Source: Azonexus sp.
GTDB taxonomy: Bacteria; Pseudomonadota; Gammaproteobacteria; Burkholderiales; Rhodocyclaceae
Direction: 5' to 3'
DNA: 52,273 nucleotides
NCBI GenBank assembly: GCA_031277255.1
Contig: JAITMS010000081.1
Coordinates: 1-52,273 of the forward strand
The position numbers and the translations under genes are program-made. The notes beneath the pieces are model-generated. The model worked only from the letters and a program-made list of their open reading frames with translations, ran no database searches and was not told the origin of the DNA. This document shows positions 8,004 through 16,520 of this stretch, in pieces; position 1 is the first letter of the stretch; each line of letters starts with the position of its first letter.

Positions 8004-9452
8004 TCAATCCGTAGCCGTACCCAGCCGGAGGCGATAGATGTTTCTCGGCTCCGGGTTCTGGCTTTGCGGCTGCCGTCCGGCGAATTGCAAAGATTGCGTT
8101 GTTGCATCCCAGTCCATCGGCTGCAAGGTATAAGGGTTGCGTAGTTCGGGCGGCTGGGCGGCCAGCCAGGCAGGCATCTGGGCGAAGGGGATGTGTTCGC
8201 GCCGGGCGGCGATTTGCAGGCGGACGAGGCGGTGGTAGCCCTCGATATCGTGGGCGCGTTCGATGAAGTCGGTGATGTCAGGCTTGGCAATGGAGAGCAG
8301 GATATTGCCGTTGTAATTGCGTAGCGGGAAAAACGGGAAATCGCCGGGGCTGGCGGCCTCATCCGGTTTCGGCGTCGGCGCGGCCTTTGCCGCCGCCAGT
8401 TGATCCGGCGGTAAACGGGAAAGGTGGATCGGCTCCTGCCATGACAGGTAGTAGCTATTGCACGTCGCATTCGGCAGATAGAGCAGGTTGAACCAGCGTT
8501 CCCGCAGCCATTCGGTGACCGGGTTTTCTTCTTCCTCGAACTGCCCAGCGTCGGTGTTCAGTGTCACCATTTTGCCGCTGATCGCGTCTTCCATGTAGGC
8601 CAACACCATTTTTCTGTCGCCTTCCAGCACGGCGGTCAGCGGCACGGGCGCCGATGATTTGACGAGAGCCTCCAGCCGCTGGGCATGGCGGTCGGCAAGC
8701 GCGGGCAGATGGTGCAAGGCGCTGGCGAGCATACGCTGCTGGCGCAGATCCATCGCCAGCGCGATCATGGCGCCGACCAGCGTCCGCGAACCCAGCGCCA
8801 GCCGCCGGTGAATATCGGCGTTGACCTCCATCATTGCCAGCGCCTCGTCCAGGCGCTGCTCCTTGAGCAGCAGCGCGGCGCGCATGTCGATCAACTCCGA
8901 TGCGACGACGGCTGTCCCGTAGGGGGGAAGCTGCTGGGCGATGTAGGGCGGGATGATTTCCTCATAAACCGGTTTCTCCCGCAGAGACAGGTAACGCGCG
9001 ATGAGCGTCGCCTGTTCGGTCAGTTTGTCCTTGATTGCCGGGGCGTGGGCGAGATAGTGGGCGTAGCAGTCGTCGGCCTCGGCAGGGCAGCGCAGTGGCG
9101 ACATACCGGGCGGGGAGGCCGGAACATCATCATCAGGCAATGGCTTGATTTCGCCCGTTTGCCGGTAATGCGCATAGGCGCGCATATCGGCCGCGAAGCG
9201 GCGCTGCCCGGTGGCCGCCGCATCTTCTGACGGCGGCGCGTCGAGACCGAGCAGGGTGAAATAGGCGTTGTTGTCCATGGCTTCGGGCGTGGGCGGCGCG
9301 AAACGCATGGCGGCGGTGATTTCGGGCAGCGGCGGATCGTCGTGGCGGTTGACCCACCAGGCGACCGCGATCAGGCCGCATAGCAGCAACGCCAGAGCGG
9401 CGAACAACCAGCGTAACAGACGCCAGGTTTGATGCAGAAATCGACCGATCAT
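8004..9452 (-). CDS. Membrane-anchored protein of unknown function
   Basis: I do not recognise a family for this 482-residue protein. One hydrophobic segment near residues 13-36 (LLRWLFAALALLLCGLIAV) follows a short basic N-terminus, so it is probably a type II inner-membrane protein with a large periplasmic part. That part is helical and rich in Ala, Leu and Pro, with a Cys pair near CPAEADDCYAHYL and Tyr/Pro/Trp-rich patches towards the end. It stands alone, convergent with tRNA-His and divergent from the polysaccharide cluster that begins at 9.6 kb. No enzyme motif was seen. Confidence 0.75.
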   Translation of the reverse strand: MIGRFLHQTWRLLRWLFAALALLLCGLIAVAWWVNRHDDPPLPEITAAMRFAPPTPEAMDNNAYFTLLGLDAPPSEDAAATGQRRFAADMRAYAHYRQTGEIKPLPDDDVPASPPGMSPLRCPAEADDCYAHYLAHAPAIKDKLTEQATLIARYLSLREKPVYEEIIPPYIAQQLPPYGTAVVASELIDMRAALLLKEQRLDEALAMMEVNADIHRRLALGSRTLVGAMIALAMDLRQQRMLASALHHLPALADRHAQRLEALVKSSAPVPLTAVLEGDRKMVLAYMEDAISGKMVTLNTDAGQFEEEENPVTEWLRERWFNLLYLPNATCNSYYLSWQEPIHLSRLPPDQLAAAKAAPTPKPDEAASPGDFPFFPLRNYNGNILLSIAKPDITDFIERAHDIEGYHRLVRLQIAARREHIPFAQMPAWLAAQPPELRNPYTLQPMDWDATTQSLQFAGRQPQSQNPEPRNIYRLRLGTATD

Positions 9453-9628
9453 CGGGACATTCCAAGGAAGGTTGGCCTGAAACAGGGCGCTTCAGAGAAG
9501 CGGCCCATGGTACATCCGTTCAGGTGTTTTCACGGGTAAGCGCCAGCGCCGCTGGTCAATGTCGACTGAGTGTGATGTTGTCCACATGCTTTGCGCCGCC
9601 GCCATGAACGGCCTTGGCTTTCTGCCCC

Positions 9629-9657
9629 TATAATTCGGCCTTTTGATGCCATAGGAG
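9629..9657 (+). promoter_or_regulatory. -10 box and ribosome binding site before the ACP gene
   Basis: A perfect TATAAT at 9629-9634 has no convincing -35 box at 16-18 bases. AGGAG at 9653-9657 sits six bases before a TTG, which fixes the unusual TTG start of the acyl carrier protein. The rest of the 211-base gap from 9453 shows nothing clear. Confidence 0.5.
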
Positions 9658-9663
9658 TGCGGT

Positions 9664-9915
9664 TTGAATACCCGGAATGAAGTCCTGTCGCTGCTTGACG
9701 AGGTTCTCAGCCTGCATGGCCGGGCTGCGGCCTTTACCCTGGATACCCCGTTGCTGGGGGCGATTCCGGAGCTTGATTCAATGGCTGTGGTGGCCCTGAT
9801 TACCGGCTTCGAGGAGCGTTTCGGTTTCGCCGTCGATGATGACGAGATCGAGGGCGGGACGTTCGCTACGGTCGGCTCGCTGGTCGACTTCATCGACGGC
9901 AAACTGGCCGCTTGA
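9664..9915 (+). CDS. Acyl carrier protein of the exosortase-A type cluster
   Basis: This is an 83-residue carrier protein. The phosphopantetheine attachment Ser39 lies in PELDSMAVV, corresponding to the DSL motif of ACP. Acidic helices surround it (GFEERFGFAVDDDEIEGGTF). It starts at TTG behind a strong AGGAG. In other XrtA genomes an ACP like this sits with an acyl-CoA ligase, a decarboxylase and hydrolases 1 and 2. Here only the hydrolases follow, so the loaded acyl group and its use are unknown. It is the first gene of a plus-strand run that continues to 21.9 kb. Confidence 0.9.
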   Translation: MNTRNEVLSLLDEVLSLHGRAAAFTLDTPLLGAIPELDSMAVVALITGFEERFGFAVDDDEIEGGTFATVGSLVDFIDGKLAA

Positions 9916-9931
9916 TCCGGCGGCGCTGCTT

Positions 9932-10741
9932 GTGGAGCCGGATTTCCTGGCGGTTGATGGCGGTCGGCGCTTCTGTCTGTTCCACCCGGCGCAGGGGGGA
10001 GAGGCGAGGGCCGCTGTGCTGTACCTGCATCCCTTTGCCGAGGAAATGAACAAGACCCGGCGCATGGCGGCTTTGCAGTCGCGGGCGCTGGCCGCTGCCG
10101 GTTGTGATGTGTTGCAGATCGACCTCTTTGGCTGCGGCGACAGCAGCGGCGATTTCGCCGATGCGACCTGGGCGGCCTGGCGGGCCGACGCGCTGGCGGC
10201 TTACCGTCATCTGCGCCAGCGCTCAGCAGCGCCGCTGACGCTCTGGGGTTTGCGCGCCGGTTGCCTGCTGGCGGTCGAAGCCGCCGCCGAAATTCCCGAA
10301 ACCATTACCTTCCTCTTCTGGCAGCCGGTGCTGGCGGGCAGGCAGCACTGGCAGCAATTCATGCGTCTCAAAATCGCGGGCGAGATGGCGGCGGGCGAAA
10401 CCAAGGCCGTCGGCGAGCAACTGCGACGGCAACTGGCCGCCGGGCAGACGGTCGAGATTGCCGGTTACGCGGTTGCCCCGGCTCTGGCGCAGGGTCTTGA
10501 ACAGGCCGAACTGGCGCCGCCCGCCGGACGGCGTGGCCGGGTCGTCTGGCTGGAAGTCTCGCCACGTGACGAGGCGGCGTTTTCGCTGCCGACGACAAAG
10601 CGTATCGAGCAATGGCGGGCGGCGGGTTTCGCGGTCGAGGCCGCCGTCGTGCGCGGCCCGGCGTTCTGGCAGACGGCGGAAATCGAGGAAGCGCCAGAAC
10701 TGCTGGCCGCGACGCGGGCGGCTCTGTTGGGTGAGAGATGA
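9932..10741 (+). CDS. Exosortase A system-associated hydrolase 2
   Basis: This is an alpha/beta-hydrolase-fold protein matching the TIGR03101 type, about 269 residues from a GTG at 9932. The family begins close to RRFCLFHPA, so I prefer this start to the ATG at 9836, which lies deep inside the ACP gene. No good ribosome binding site decides it. Recognisable parts are the oxyanion region LYLHPFAEEMNKTRR and the GCGDSSGDF segment. At the nucleophile elbow the sequence is WGLRAGCLLA, with Arg where Ser or Cys is expected. The family as I recall it also lacks a classic GxSxG, so it may not be a hydrolase in the strict sense. It overlaps hydrolase 1 by four bases (ATGA). Confidence 0.85.
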   Translation: MEPDFLAVDGGRRFCLFHPAQGGEARAAVLYLHPFAEEMNKTRRMAALQSRALAAAGCDVLQIDLFGCGDSSGDFADATWAAWRADALAAYRHLRQRSAAPLTLWGLRAGCLLAVEAAAEIPETITFLFWQPVLAGRQHWQQFMRLKIAGEMAAGETKAVGEQLRRQLAAGQTVEIAGYAVAPALAQGLEQAELAPPAGRRGRVVWLEVSPRDEAAFSLPTTKRIEQWRAAGFAVEAAVVRGPAFWQTAEIEEAPELLAATRAALLGER

Positions 10742-11622
10742 GTTACCGCGAACAGGCTATCGTCTTCCCCTGTGCGGGCGAATCCTTGCTCGGCGTTGTC
10801 GCTGCCCCCGCTGCGCCGCTGACCACCGGCGTGCTGATCGTCGTTGGCGGGCCGCAATACCGGGCGGGCAGTCACCGGCAATTCATCCTGCTGGCGCGGG
10901 CGCTGGCGGCGGCGGGCTACCCGGCGCTGCGCTTCGATTATCGCGGCATGGGCGACAGCACCGGCGCGGCCCGTGATTTTACGGCTATCGACGACGACAT
11001 CGCCGCCGCACTGACGGCTTTTCACCAGCACTGTCCGCAGCTTGAGCGCATCGTCCTCTGGGGCCTGTGCGACGCCGCCACGGCCAGTCTGCTGTACTGG
11101 GAACGGCGGCGGGACGCCGCCATCGGCGGCCTGATCTTGCTCAATCCCTGGGCGCGTTCGGCGGCAACGCTGGCGCGCACCCACATCAAACATTACTACC
11201 TGCGGCGGCTGAAGCAAGGCGAGTTCTGGCGGAAACTGCTCGCCGGGCGGCTTGGCCTCAGCCGGGCGTTGGGCGAGCTGGCGGGCAACTGGCGGCGCGC
11301 CCGGCAGCCAGCGGACGCGGTGGCGGAAGCGGAACTGCCCTTCCAGCAACGGATGCTGCGCGGGCTGGCGGCTTTCCCTGGGCCATCGCTGCTGATCCTC
11401 AGCGGCAACGATTACACGGCAAAAGAATTTCTCGAAGCCTGCCGGAACGACCCCATCGCCACAGCGGCGCTGGCCAATCCCGGCCTCAGCCGTATCGACA
11501 TGGCGGCAGCCGACCACACTTTTTCGTCGCGGGCGCTCCGCCAGACGGTCGAAGCGGCAACGCTCGACTGGCTGCGCCGGGCGCTGCCGGGTTCGGCGCG
11601 TCAGTGCCGGGGGGAAATGTGA
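10738..11622 (+). CDS. Exosortase A system-associated hydrolase 1
   Basis: This 294-residue alpha/beta-hydrolase is of the TIGR03100 type, recognised by GGPQYRAGSHRQF near residue 38 and FDYRGMGDSTG. The nucleophile elbow reads WGLCDAAT, so the nucleophile would be a cysteine. A C-terminal DHTFSSRA supplies the likely catalytic His. The paired hydrolases are probably involved in acyl transfer or removal linked to the ACP, but the substrate is unknown. The start overlaps the upstream gene by ATGA, and the next gene overlaps its end in GTGA, which implies strict translational coupling. Confidence 0.9.
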   Translation: MSYREQAIVFPCAGESLLGVVAAPAAPLTTGVLIVVGGPQYRAGSHRQFILLARALAAAGYPALRFDYRGMGDSTGAARDFTAIDDDIAAALTAFHQHCPQLERIVLWGLCDAATASLLYWERRRDAAIGGLILLNPWARSAATLARTHIKHYYLRRLKQGEFWRKLLAGRLGLSRALGELAGNWRRARQPADAVAEAELPFQQRMLRGLAAFPGPSLLILSGNDYTAKEFLEACRNDPIATAALANPGLSRIDMAAADHTFSSRALRQTVEAATLDWLRRALPGSARQCRGEM

Positions 11623-12737
11623 TAACGCCGGGCGTCATCCACTGTTGCCACCGGCTCGACCAATTTGCCGAAGGCGAATGGCCGTTTGCGGCATTTGCCC
11701 TCAATGGCAATCTCGATGCCTCGATCGACTGGTTCGCCTTGCTGCAACAACAGGTTTATCCCGCTGATCCGAACGTCATCTACTACTACGATCTGGCCAC
11801 AAATGGGCAGGCGCGGGCGGTTCTGCCGCTGCGCCGGATTCGCCAGGGATGGGCGCGCACGCTGGAGTCCCTGAGCAATTACTACACCTCGCTCTATGCG
11901 CCGCTGTTTGGGCCGGACAGCGATCCTCTGGCCTTGCGCCGCCTGCTTGCCGCCGCGACGCGGGAAAACGGCGGCGCCGACGTGATCCGTTTGGCCCCGA
12001 TGGACCCGGACTCGCCGAGCTATGGCGCGCTAATGAACGAATTGCGGGCTATCGGCTGGATACCGCTGACTTTTTTCTGTTTTGGCAACTGGTTCCTCAA
12101 GGTTGAGGGCGGCTGGGCGGATTATTGGCGCGAGCGCGGCGCTAATCTCCGTAGCGCCGCCAAACGACGGACACAGAAATTCATGGCCGCTGGCGGCAGC
12201 CTCGATGTCATCGACGGTAGCGATGCCGCCGAGGTCGAGGCCGGTATCGCCGCTTTCAGGGAGGTTTATGCGGCCAGTTGGAAGCAGCCGGAGCCTTATC
12301 CCGATTTCGTACCGTCGCTGATCCGCCTGCTGGCGGCCAGGGACATGTTGCGCCTCGGCATCGCCCGCCTTGAGGGGCGAGCAGTCGCTGCCCAGTTGTG
12401 GATGGCGGGCGCGGGCAAGGCGAGTATCTACAAATTGGCCTACCGCGAGGATTTTGCCGCCTGGTCGCCGGGAACGGTGCTGACGGCTTTTCTCATGCAG
12501 CGCGTGATCGAGGATGACCGGGTCGAGGAGGTCGATTTCCTGATCGGCGATGACGCCTACAAGCGGCTCTGGATGAGCAGTCGGCGGGAGCGCCGCGGCA
12601 TCATCGCCTACAACCCGCGCACGCTGGCTGGTGGCGCCTTGCTGGTCAAGGAAATGGCCGGGCGCTTGATCCAAAGAGGCCGTCGGCGGCTGGCGGCGGC
12701 GCGGGCAGGCCGACATCCGAAACCAGATAGGGGCTAG
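11619..12737 (+). CDS. FemAB/GNAT-like acyltransferase
   Basis: This protein of 372 residues is related to the FemAB/CelD-type double-GNAT transferases, with a BioF2-like acetyltransferase region around residues 150-320. Typical pieces are SAAKRRTQKF, ASWKQPEPYPDF, GRAVAAQLWM and IYKLAYREDFAAWSPG. The chosen start is GTG at 11619, overlapping the hydrolase stop and preceded by a GGGGGGA run. The frame extends far upstream, but only as a shadow of hydrolase 1. It probably adds an aminoacyl or acyl group to a sugar. A second FemAB protein is encoded at 35859-36902. Confidence 0.82.
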   Translation: MITPGVIHCCHRLDQFAEGEWPFAAFALNGNLDASIDWFALLQQQVYPADPNVIYYYDLATNGQARAVLPLRRIRQGWARTLESLSNYYTSLYAPLFGPDSDPLALRRLLAAATRENGGADVIRLAPMDPDSPSYGALMNELRAIGWIPLTFFCFGNWFLKVEGGWADYWRERGANLRSAAKRRTQKFMAAGGSLDVIDGSDAAEVEAGIAAFREVYAASWKQPEPYPDFVPSLIRLLAARDMLRLGIARLEGRAVAAQLWMAGAGKASIYKLAYREDFAAWSPGTVLTAFLMQRVIEDDRVEEVDFLIGDDAYKRLWMSSRRERRGIIAYNPRTLAGGALLVKEMAGRLIQRGRRRLAAARAGRHPKPDRG

Positions 12738-12794
12738 AGAGATGATGTATTTGTGGTATTTAACCGAATCGCATCGCTTGACCGTCGACAATCC

Positions 12795-14039
12795 ATGAAG
12801 CGCCTCCTGATGGTTGCCTATCATTTCCCGCCGCTGGCTGGTAGCAGCGGGATTCAGCGCACGCTGCGCTTTGTCCAGCATCTGCCCGCATTGGGCTGGG
12901 AGCCGCTGGTGCTGTCAGCCCATCCGCGCGCCTATGAGCGCACCAGCGACGACCTGATGGGCGATATTCCACCGGGCACCGTGGTGCGCCGCGCTTTCGC
13001 GCTCGATAGCGCGCGCCATCTGAGTGTCCGTGGCCGTTACATCGGCGCCCTGGCCCGACCCGACCGCTGGGTGAGCTGGAAATTCGCCGCCGTCCGCGAG
13101 GGGATGCGGATGATCCGTCAATTCAAGCCGCAGGCAATCTGGACCACCTTCCCCATCGCCACCGCTCACCTGATTGGCATCGAATTGCAGCGGCGGAGCG
13201 GCCTGCCGTGGCTGGCCGATTTCCGCGACCCGATGGCGCAGGAGGTTTATCCGGCTGATCCGCTGACGCGGCGGAGCTTTCTGGCGATCGAGCGGCAAGC
13301 CTTCAAGGCGGCGCGTTTTTGTATCTTTACGACACCGAGCGCGACGCGCACTTATCGCCAGCGTTACCCATCCGCCGCCGAGCGGGTGAGCTTGCTGGAA
13401 AACGGCTACGACGAGGAAAGTTTCCTTACCGCCGCGCCAGCCGGTACGGCGCGGCAGCCTCTGAATCCGGGGGTAATCACGCTGCTGCACAGCGGCATCG
13501 TCTATCCGGCGGAACGCGATCCGACACAATTTTTCGCCGCCCTGGGCCGCCTCAAGACTGCCGGAGCGATTGCGCCCGGCAGTCTGGTCGTGCGTTTTCG
13601 CGCTTCCGTCCATGATGATCTCCTGCAAGCCTTGGCAGTCCGTTACGACATTGCCGATCTGATCGACTGCCAGCCGCCCGTGCCCTATCGTCAGGCGTTG
13701 GCCGAAATGCTCGCCGCCGATGGTCTTCTGGTCATGCAGGCGGCCAACTGCAATGAGCAGATTCCGGCCAAGATTTACGAATACCTGCGCGCCAACCGGC
13801 CGATCCTGACCTTGACCGATCCGGCGGGCGATACGGCGGCGACGCTGCGCCAGGCGGGCGCTACCGACATCGTCCGGCTCGATTCAATCGACGATATCAG
13901 CGCCGCGCTGCCGCTTTTTCTCGCCGCCGTTCGCGCTGGCCGGGCCGCCTTGCCCGATCCTCAGGCGGTCGCCCAGGCGTCGCGTCAGGGGCGCACGGCG
14001 GAACTGGCCCGGCTGCTCGACGCGGCGACCGGAGGCTGA
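12795..14039 (+). CDS. Glycosyltransferase, GT4-like
   Basis: This GT-B glycosyltransferase of about 414 residues starts MKRLLMVAYHFPPLAGSSG, the classic N-terminus of GT4 enzymes, and contains WLADFRDPMAQE. The C-terminal donor half includes LLHSGIVYPAERDP and an acidic segment ending in IYEYLRANRPIL. A GTG at 12753 in the same frame would add 14 residues; neither start has a strong ribosome binding site. It would add a sugar to the lipid-linked repeat unit in the cytoplasm. It overlaps nothing and is followed after seven bases by the polymerase gene. Confidence 0.85.
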   Translation: MKRLLMVAYHFPPLAGSSGIQRTLRFVQHLPALGWEPLVLSAHPRAYERTSDDLMGDIPPGTVVRRAFALDSARHLSVRGRYIGALARPDRWVSWKFAAVREGMRMIRQFKPQAIWTTFPIATAHLIGIELQRRSGLPWLADFRDPMAQEVYPADPLTRRSFLAIERQAFKAARFCIFTTPSATRTYRQRYPSAAERVSLLENGYDEESFLTAAPAGTARQPLNPGVITLLHSGIVYPAERDPTQFFAALGRLKTAGAIAPGSLVVRFRASVHDDLLQALAVRYDIADLIDCQPPVPYRQALAEMLAADGLLVMQAANCNEQIPAKIYEYLRANRPILTLTDPAGDTAATLRQAGATDIVRLDSIDDISAALPLFLAAVRAGRAALPDPQAVAQASRQGRTAELARLLDAATGG

Positions 14040-14046
14040 GGCGACG

Positions 14047-16470
14047 ATGACTACCGCCGCGCCGCTCACCGCCCATCGGCTACGCGACCTGCTGGCGGCG
14101 CTCTTGGCCTTGGTCACGGGCGCCTTTCTCGCTTGGCATCATCCGCTGGGGCCGGGTGCGGCGCTGCTGCTGTTTGCCGCCGTCGCGGCGCTCATCTTTT
14201 TGCGTCCAGCCTGGTCGCTGCTCATCGTCCCGGCGCTGCTGCCGGTGATTGATCTGGCGCCGTGGACAGGCTGGCTGAGCTTTGCCGAAAGCGACCTGCT
14301 GATTCTCGCGGCGGCGGGCGGCGGCTATCTCCGCGCTGTGACTGATGGGCCTGTGAAGGAACAGCCTACCCGGATGTCCCGCCTGCTGGCCGGGCTGGCG
14401 CTGTTGTTCGCCCTCTCGCTCATGATTTCGCTGGGACGCGGTTTTGCCGACGCCGGCGGCTTTCACTTCGGCTGGTATCAAGGCTACGACGGCCCGATGA
14501 ACAGTATCCGCATCGGCAAGAGCTTCTTTCTCGCGCTGTTGTGGCTGCCCTTGCTGCATCGTCAGTTCGCTGACCCGGCTTGTCAGGCTGACCGGCGGCT
14601 GGCCTGGGGGCTGGCGCTTGGACTGGGCAGCGCGGCCTTGGCGGCGCTGTGGGAACGGCTGGCTTTTGCCGACTTGCTCAATTTTTCCAGCGATTACCGC
14701 TCAACCGCCCTGTTCTGGGAAATGCACGTCGGCGGCGCGGCGCTCGACGGCTGGCTGCTCTTGACCGCGCCTTTCGCCGTCTATGCCCTGCGCCATGCGC
14801 GGACGGCGAGCGGACATGTGCTGGCCGCCGGTCTCCTTATCCTCGCCGCTTACGCCGCGCTGACGACTTTCTCGCGCGGCGTCTATCTCGCCCTGCTGAT
14901 TGCCCTGCCGCTCCTGGCCTGGCAGACGCGCCGCCCGGTGGCCAGACCCGGCAAGCAGCCGGAACAAGCCGCCTGGCCGCTGCTGCGCTGGGCGCTGGCC
15001 TTGCCGTTATTGGCCGTCATGGCTGGCCTCGTCTTCGCTGGCGGCGGCTATCGCGGCTTGCTTGCCTGGCTCGGCGTCCTCGCCGTCACGCTGTTGATGC
15101 CGCAAGCCTTGCGCGGCATCGCCAAGCGGCAATTGGCTGCCGGGATCGCGCTTGGTTTGATTGGCGGAGGCGGCCTGGCGCTGTTGGCCGGTTTTCTGCC
15201 CAAGGGGCCGTATGGGCTGTATATCGTCCTGTTTGCCGCCGCGTTTTTTCTCCTCTGGCGGCGGCCTGCCGTTCTCGCCGACAGTCGGCGGATTTTTGCC
15301 GTCGCCGTCTGGTTTGCCCTCGGTCTTGCTGCCGCGGCGGTTGCCGCTTACTGGGGCGGCGGCGATGCCTTGTCGGGGATGCTGATCGCCTTGACCCTGA
15401 CTTTGGCGCTCGGTCTGGCCGCCCTCTTTACCGTCCGCCCGGCCTGGCCGCAAGGGATACGCTGGCAAGCCAGCTTCCTCAGCGCGGCCCTGGCCGTCAG
15501 CGCGGCGGTGGCGGTATTTGCTGGCGGCGGCTACATGGGGGGCCGTTTTTCAACCTCATCGCACGATCTGGCTGGACGCTTTGACCACTGGCAACTCAGC
15601 GCCGCGCTGCTGCAAAAACCGCTCGATCTGTGGTTCGGCAAGGGCTTGGGGCGCTATCCGGCCAATTATTTTTTCGCCGCGCCGGACAGCAAATTCCCCG
15701 GCGCTTACCAGCTTCTGCGGGATGGCGAAAACGCCTGGCTGTCGCTCGCCGCGCCCTGGCACCCGATGAGTTTCGGCGATATTTTCCGCGTCTCCCAGCG
15801 CCTGCCCTTTGACGCCAACGGGCCGTTTGTCGTGGCGCTGAGAATCAGGCCGAAAACCGATGTCAGACTGCATGTCGAGGTTTGCGAAAAACATCTGCTC
15901 TATGTTGCTGGTTGTGTCACCGGGCGCGCTGGCGTCAAAGCCGGCAGCAACTGGCAGAACCTCACCATACCGCTGGCCGGGCCGCTACTCGGCGGCGGCC
16001 CGTGGTACGCGCCACGCTTCAGAATGTTCTCGCTCGGCGTCAGCAACGTCAGCGGTATCGCTGACATCGACGACATCATCCTCAGCGGGCCGGGCGGCGA
16101 ACTGCTGCTGAACAATGGCGACTTCAGCGATGACATGCGGCGCTGGTTTTTCAGCAGCGACCACGACCACTTGCCTTGGCATGCCAAGAATATTTTTATC
16201 AATGTGCTGTTCGATCAGGGAGTGCTCGGTCTGGCCGCCTTCCTGCTGCTGGTCATCACTACCCTGTGGCGCCTGAATCTGGGCCAGACGCGGCGGCACG
16301 AGCTGGCGCCTTACCTGTCGGCGGCCATCGTCGGCTTTCTGGCGGTCGGGATGTTTGACAGCGTCATTGACGCGCCACGCCTAGCCTGGCTGTTCTATAC
16401 TCTAATTTTTTTGGCGTTTATATTGGGTGCTGCCGTGAAATCATACGGGAAGTCGGCTAGAGGCATGTGA
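14047..16470 (+). CDS. O-antigen ligase/polymerase-like membrane protein with soluble insert
   Basis: This is an 807-residue inner-membrane protein with many transmembrane segments through about residue 490 and two or more near the C-terminus, as in WaaL/Wzy proteins. Between them lies a large periplasmic part of roughly 200 residues (about 530-725). It starts with FGKGLGRYPANYFF and contains a beta-sandwich-like stretch (LHVEVCEKHLLYVAGC, WQNLTIPLAG, ELLLNNGDFSDDMRRW) resembling a carbohydrate-binding module. It ends in LPWHAKNIF, the His-containing ligase loop. The usual ligase is 400-450 residues, so the insert is notable. It would polymerise or ligate the polysaccharide. Leu/Ala-rich coding and high GC contrast sharply with the next two genes. 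Confidence 0.82.
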   Translation: MTTAAPLTAHRLRDLLAALLALVTGAFLAWHHPLGPGAALLLFAAVAALIFLRPAWSLLIVPALLPVIDLAPWTGWLSFAESDLLILAAAGGGYLRAVTDGPVKEQPTRMSRLLAGLALLFALSLMISLGRGFADAGGFHFGWYQGYDGPMNSIRIGKSFFLALLWLPLLHRQFADPACQADRRLAWGLALGLGSAALAALWERLAFADLLNFSSDYRSTALFWEMHVGGAALDGWLLLTAPFAVYALRHARTASGHVLAAGLLILAAYAALTTFSRGVYLALLIALPLLAWQTRRPVARPGKQPEQAAWPLLRWALALPLLAVMAGLVFAGGGYRGLLAWLGVLAVTLLMPQALRGIAKRQLAAGIALGLIGGGGLALLAGFLPKGPYGLYIVLFAAAFFLLWRRPAVLADSRRIFAVAVWFALGLAAAAVAAYWGGGDALSGMLIALTLTLALGLAALFTVRPAWPQGIRWQASFLSAALAVSAAVAVFAGGGYMGGRFSTSSHDLAGRFDHWQLSAALLQKPLDLWFGKGLGRYPANYFFAAPDSKFPGAYQLLRDGENAWLSLAAPWHPMSFGDIFRVSQRLPFDANGPFVVALRIRPKTDVRLHVEVCEKHLLYVAGCVTGRAGVKAGSNWQNLTIPLAGPLLGGGPWYAPRFRMFSLGVSNVSGIADIDDIILSGPGGELLLNNGDFSDDMRRWFFSSDHDHLPWHAKNIFINVLFDQGVLGLAAFLLLVITTLWRLNLGQTRRHELAPYLSAAIVGFLAVGMFDSVIDAPRLAWLFYTLIFLAFILGAAVKSYGKSARGM

Positions 16471-16520
16471 TTTCGATGAAGATTTTCAGTTGCCAGCTAC
16501 CTTGATGGAAATAAACAAAA

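Noticed and set aside
11067-11618. Long N-terminal extension of the FemAB-like frame
   Set aside because: It overlaps hydrolase 1 in another frame and its translation is Arg/Ala-rich nonsense; the GTG at 11619 fits operon coupling.
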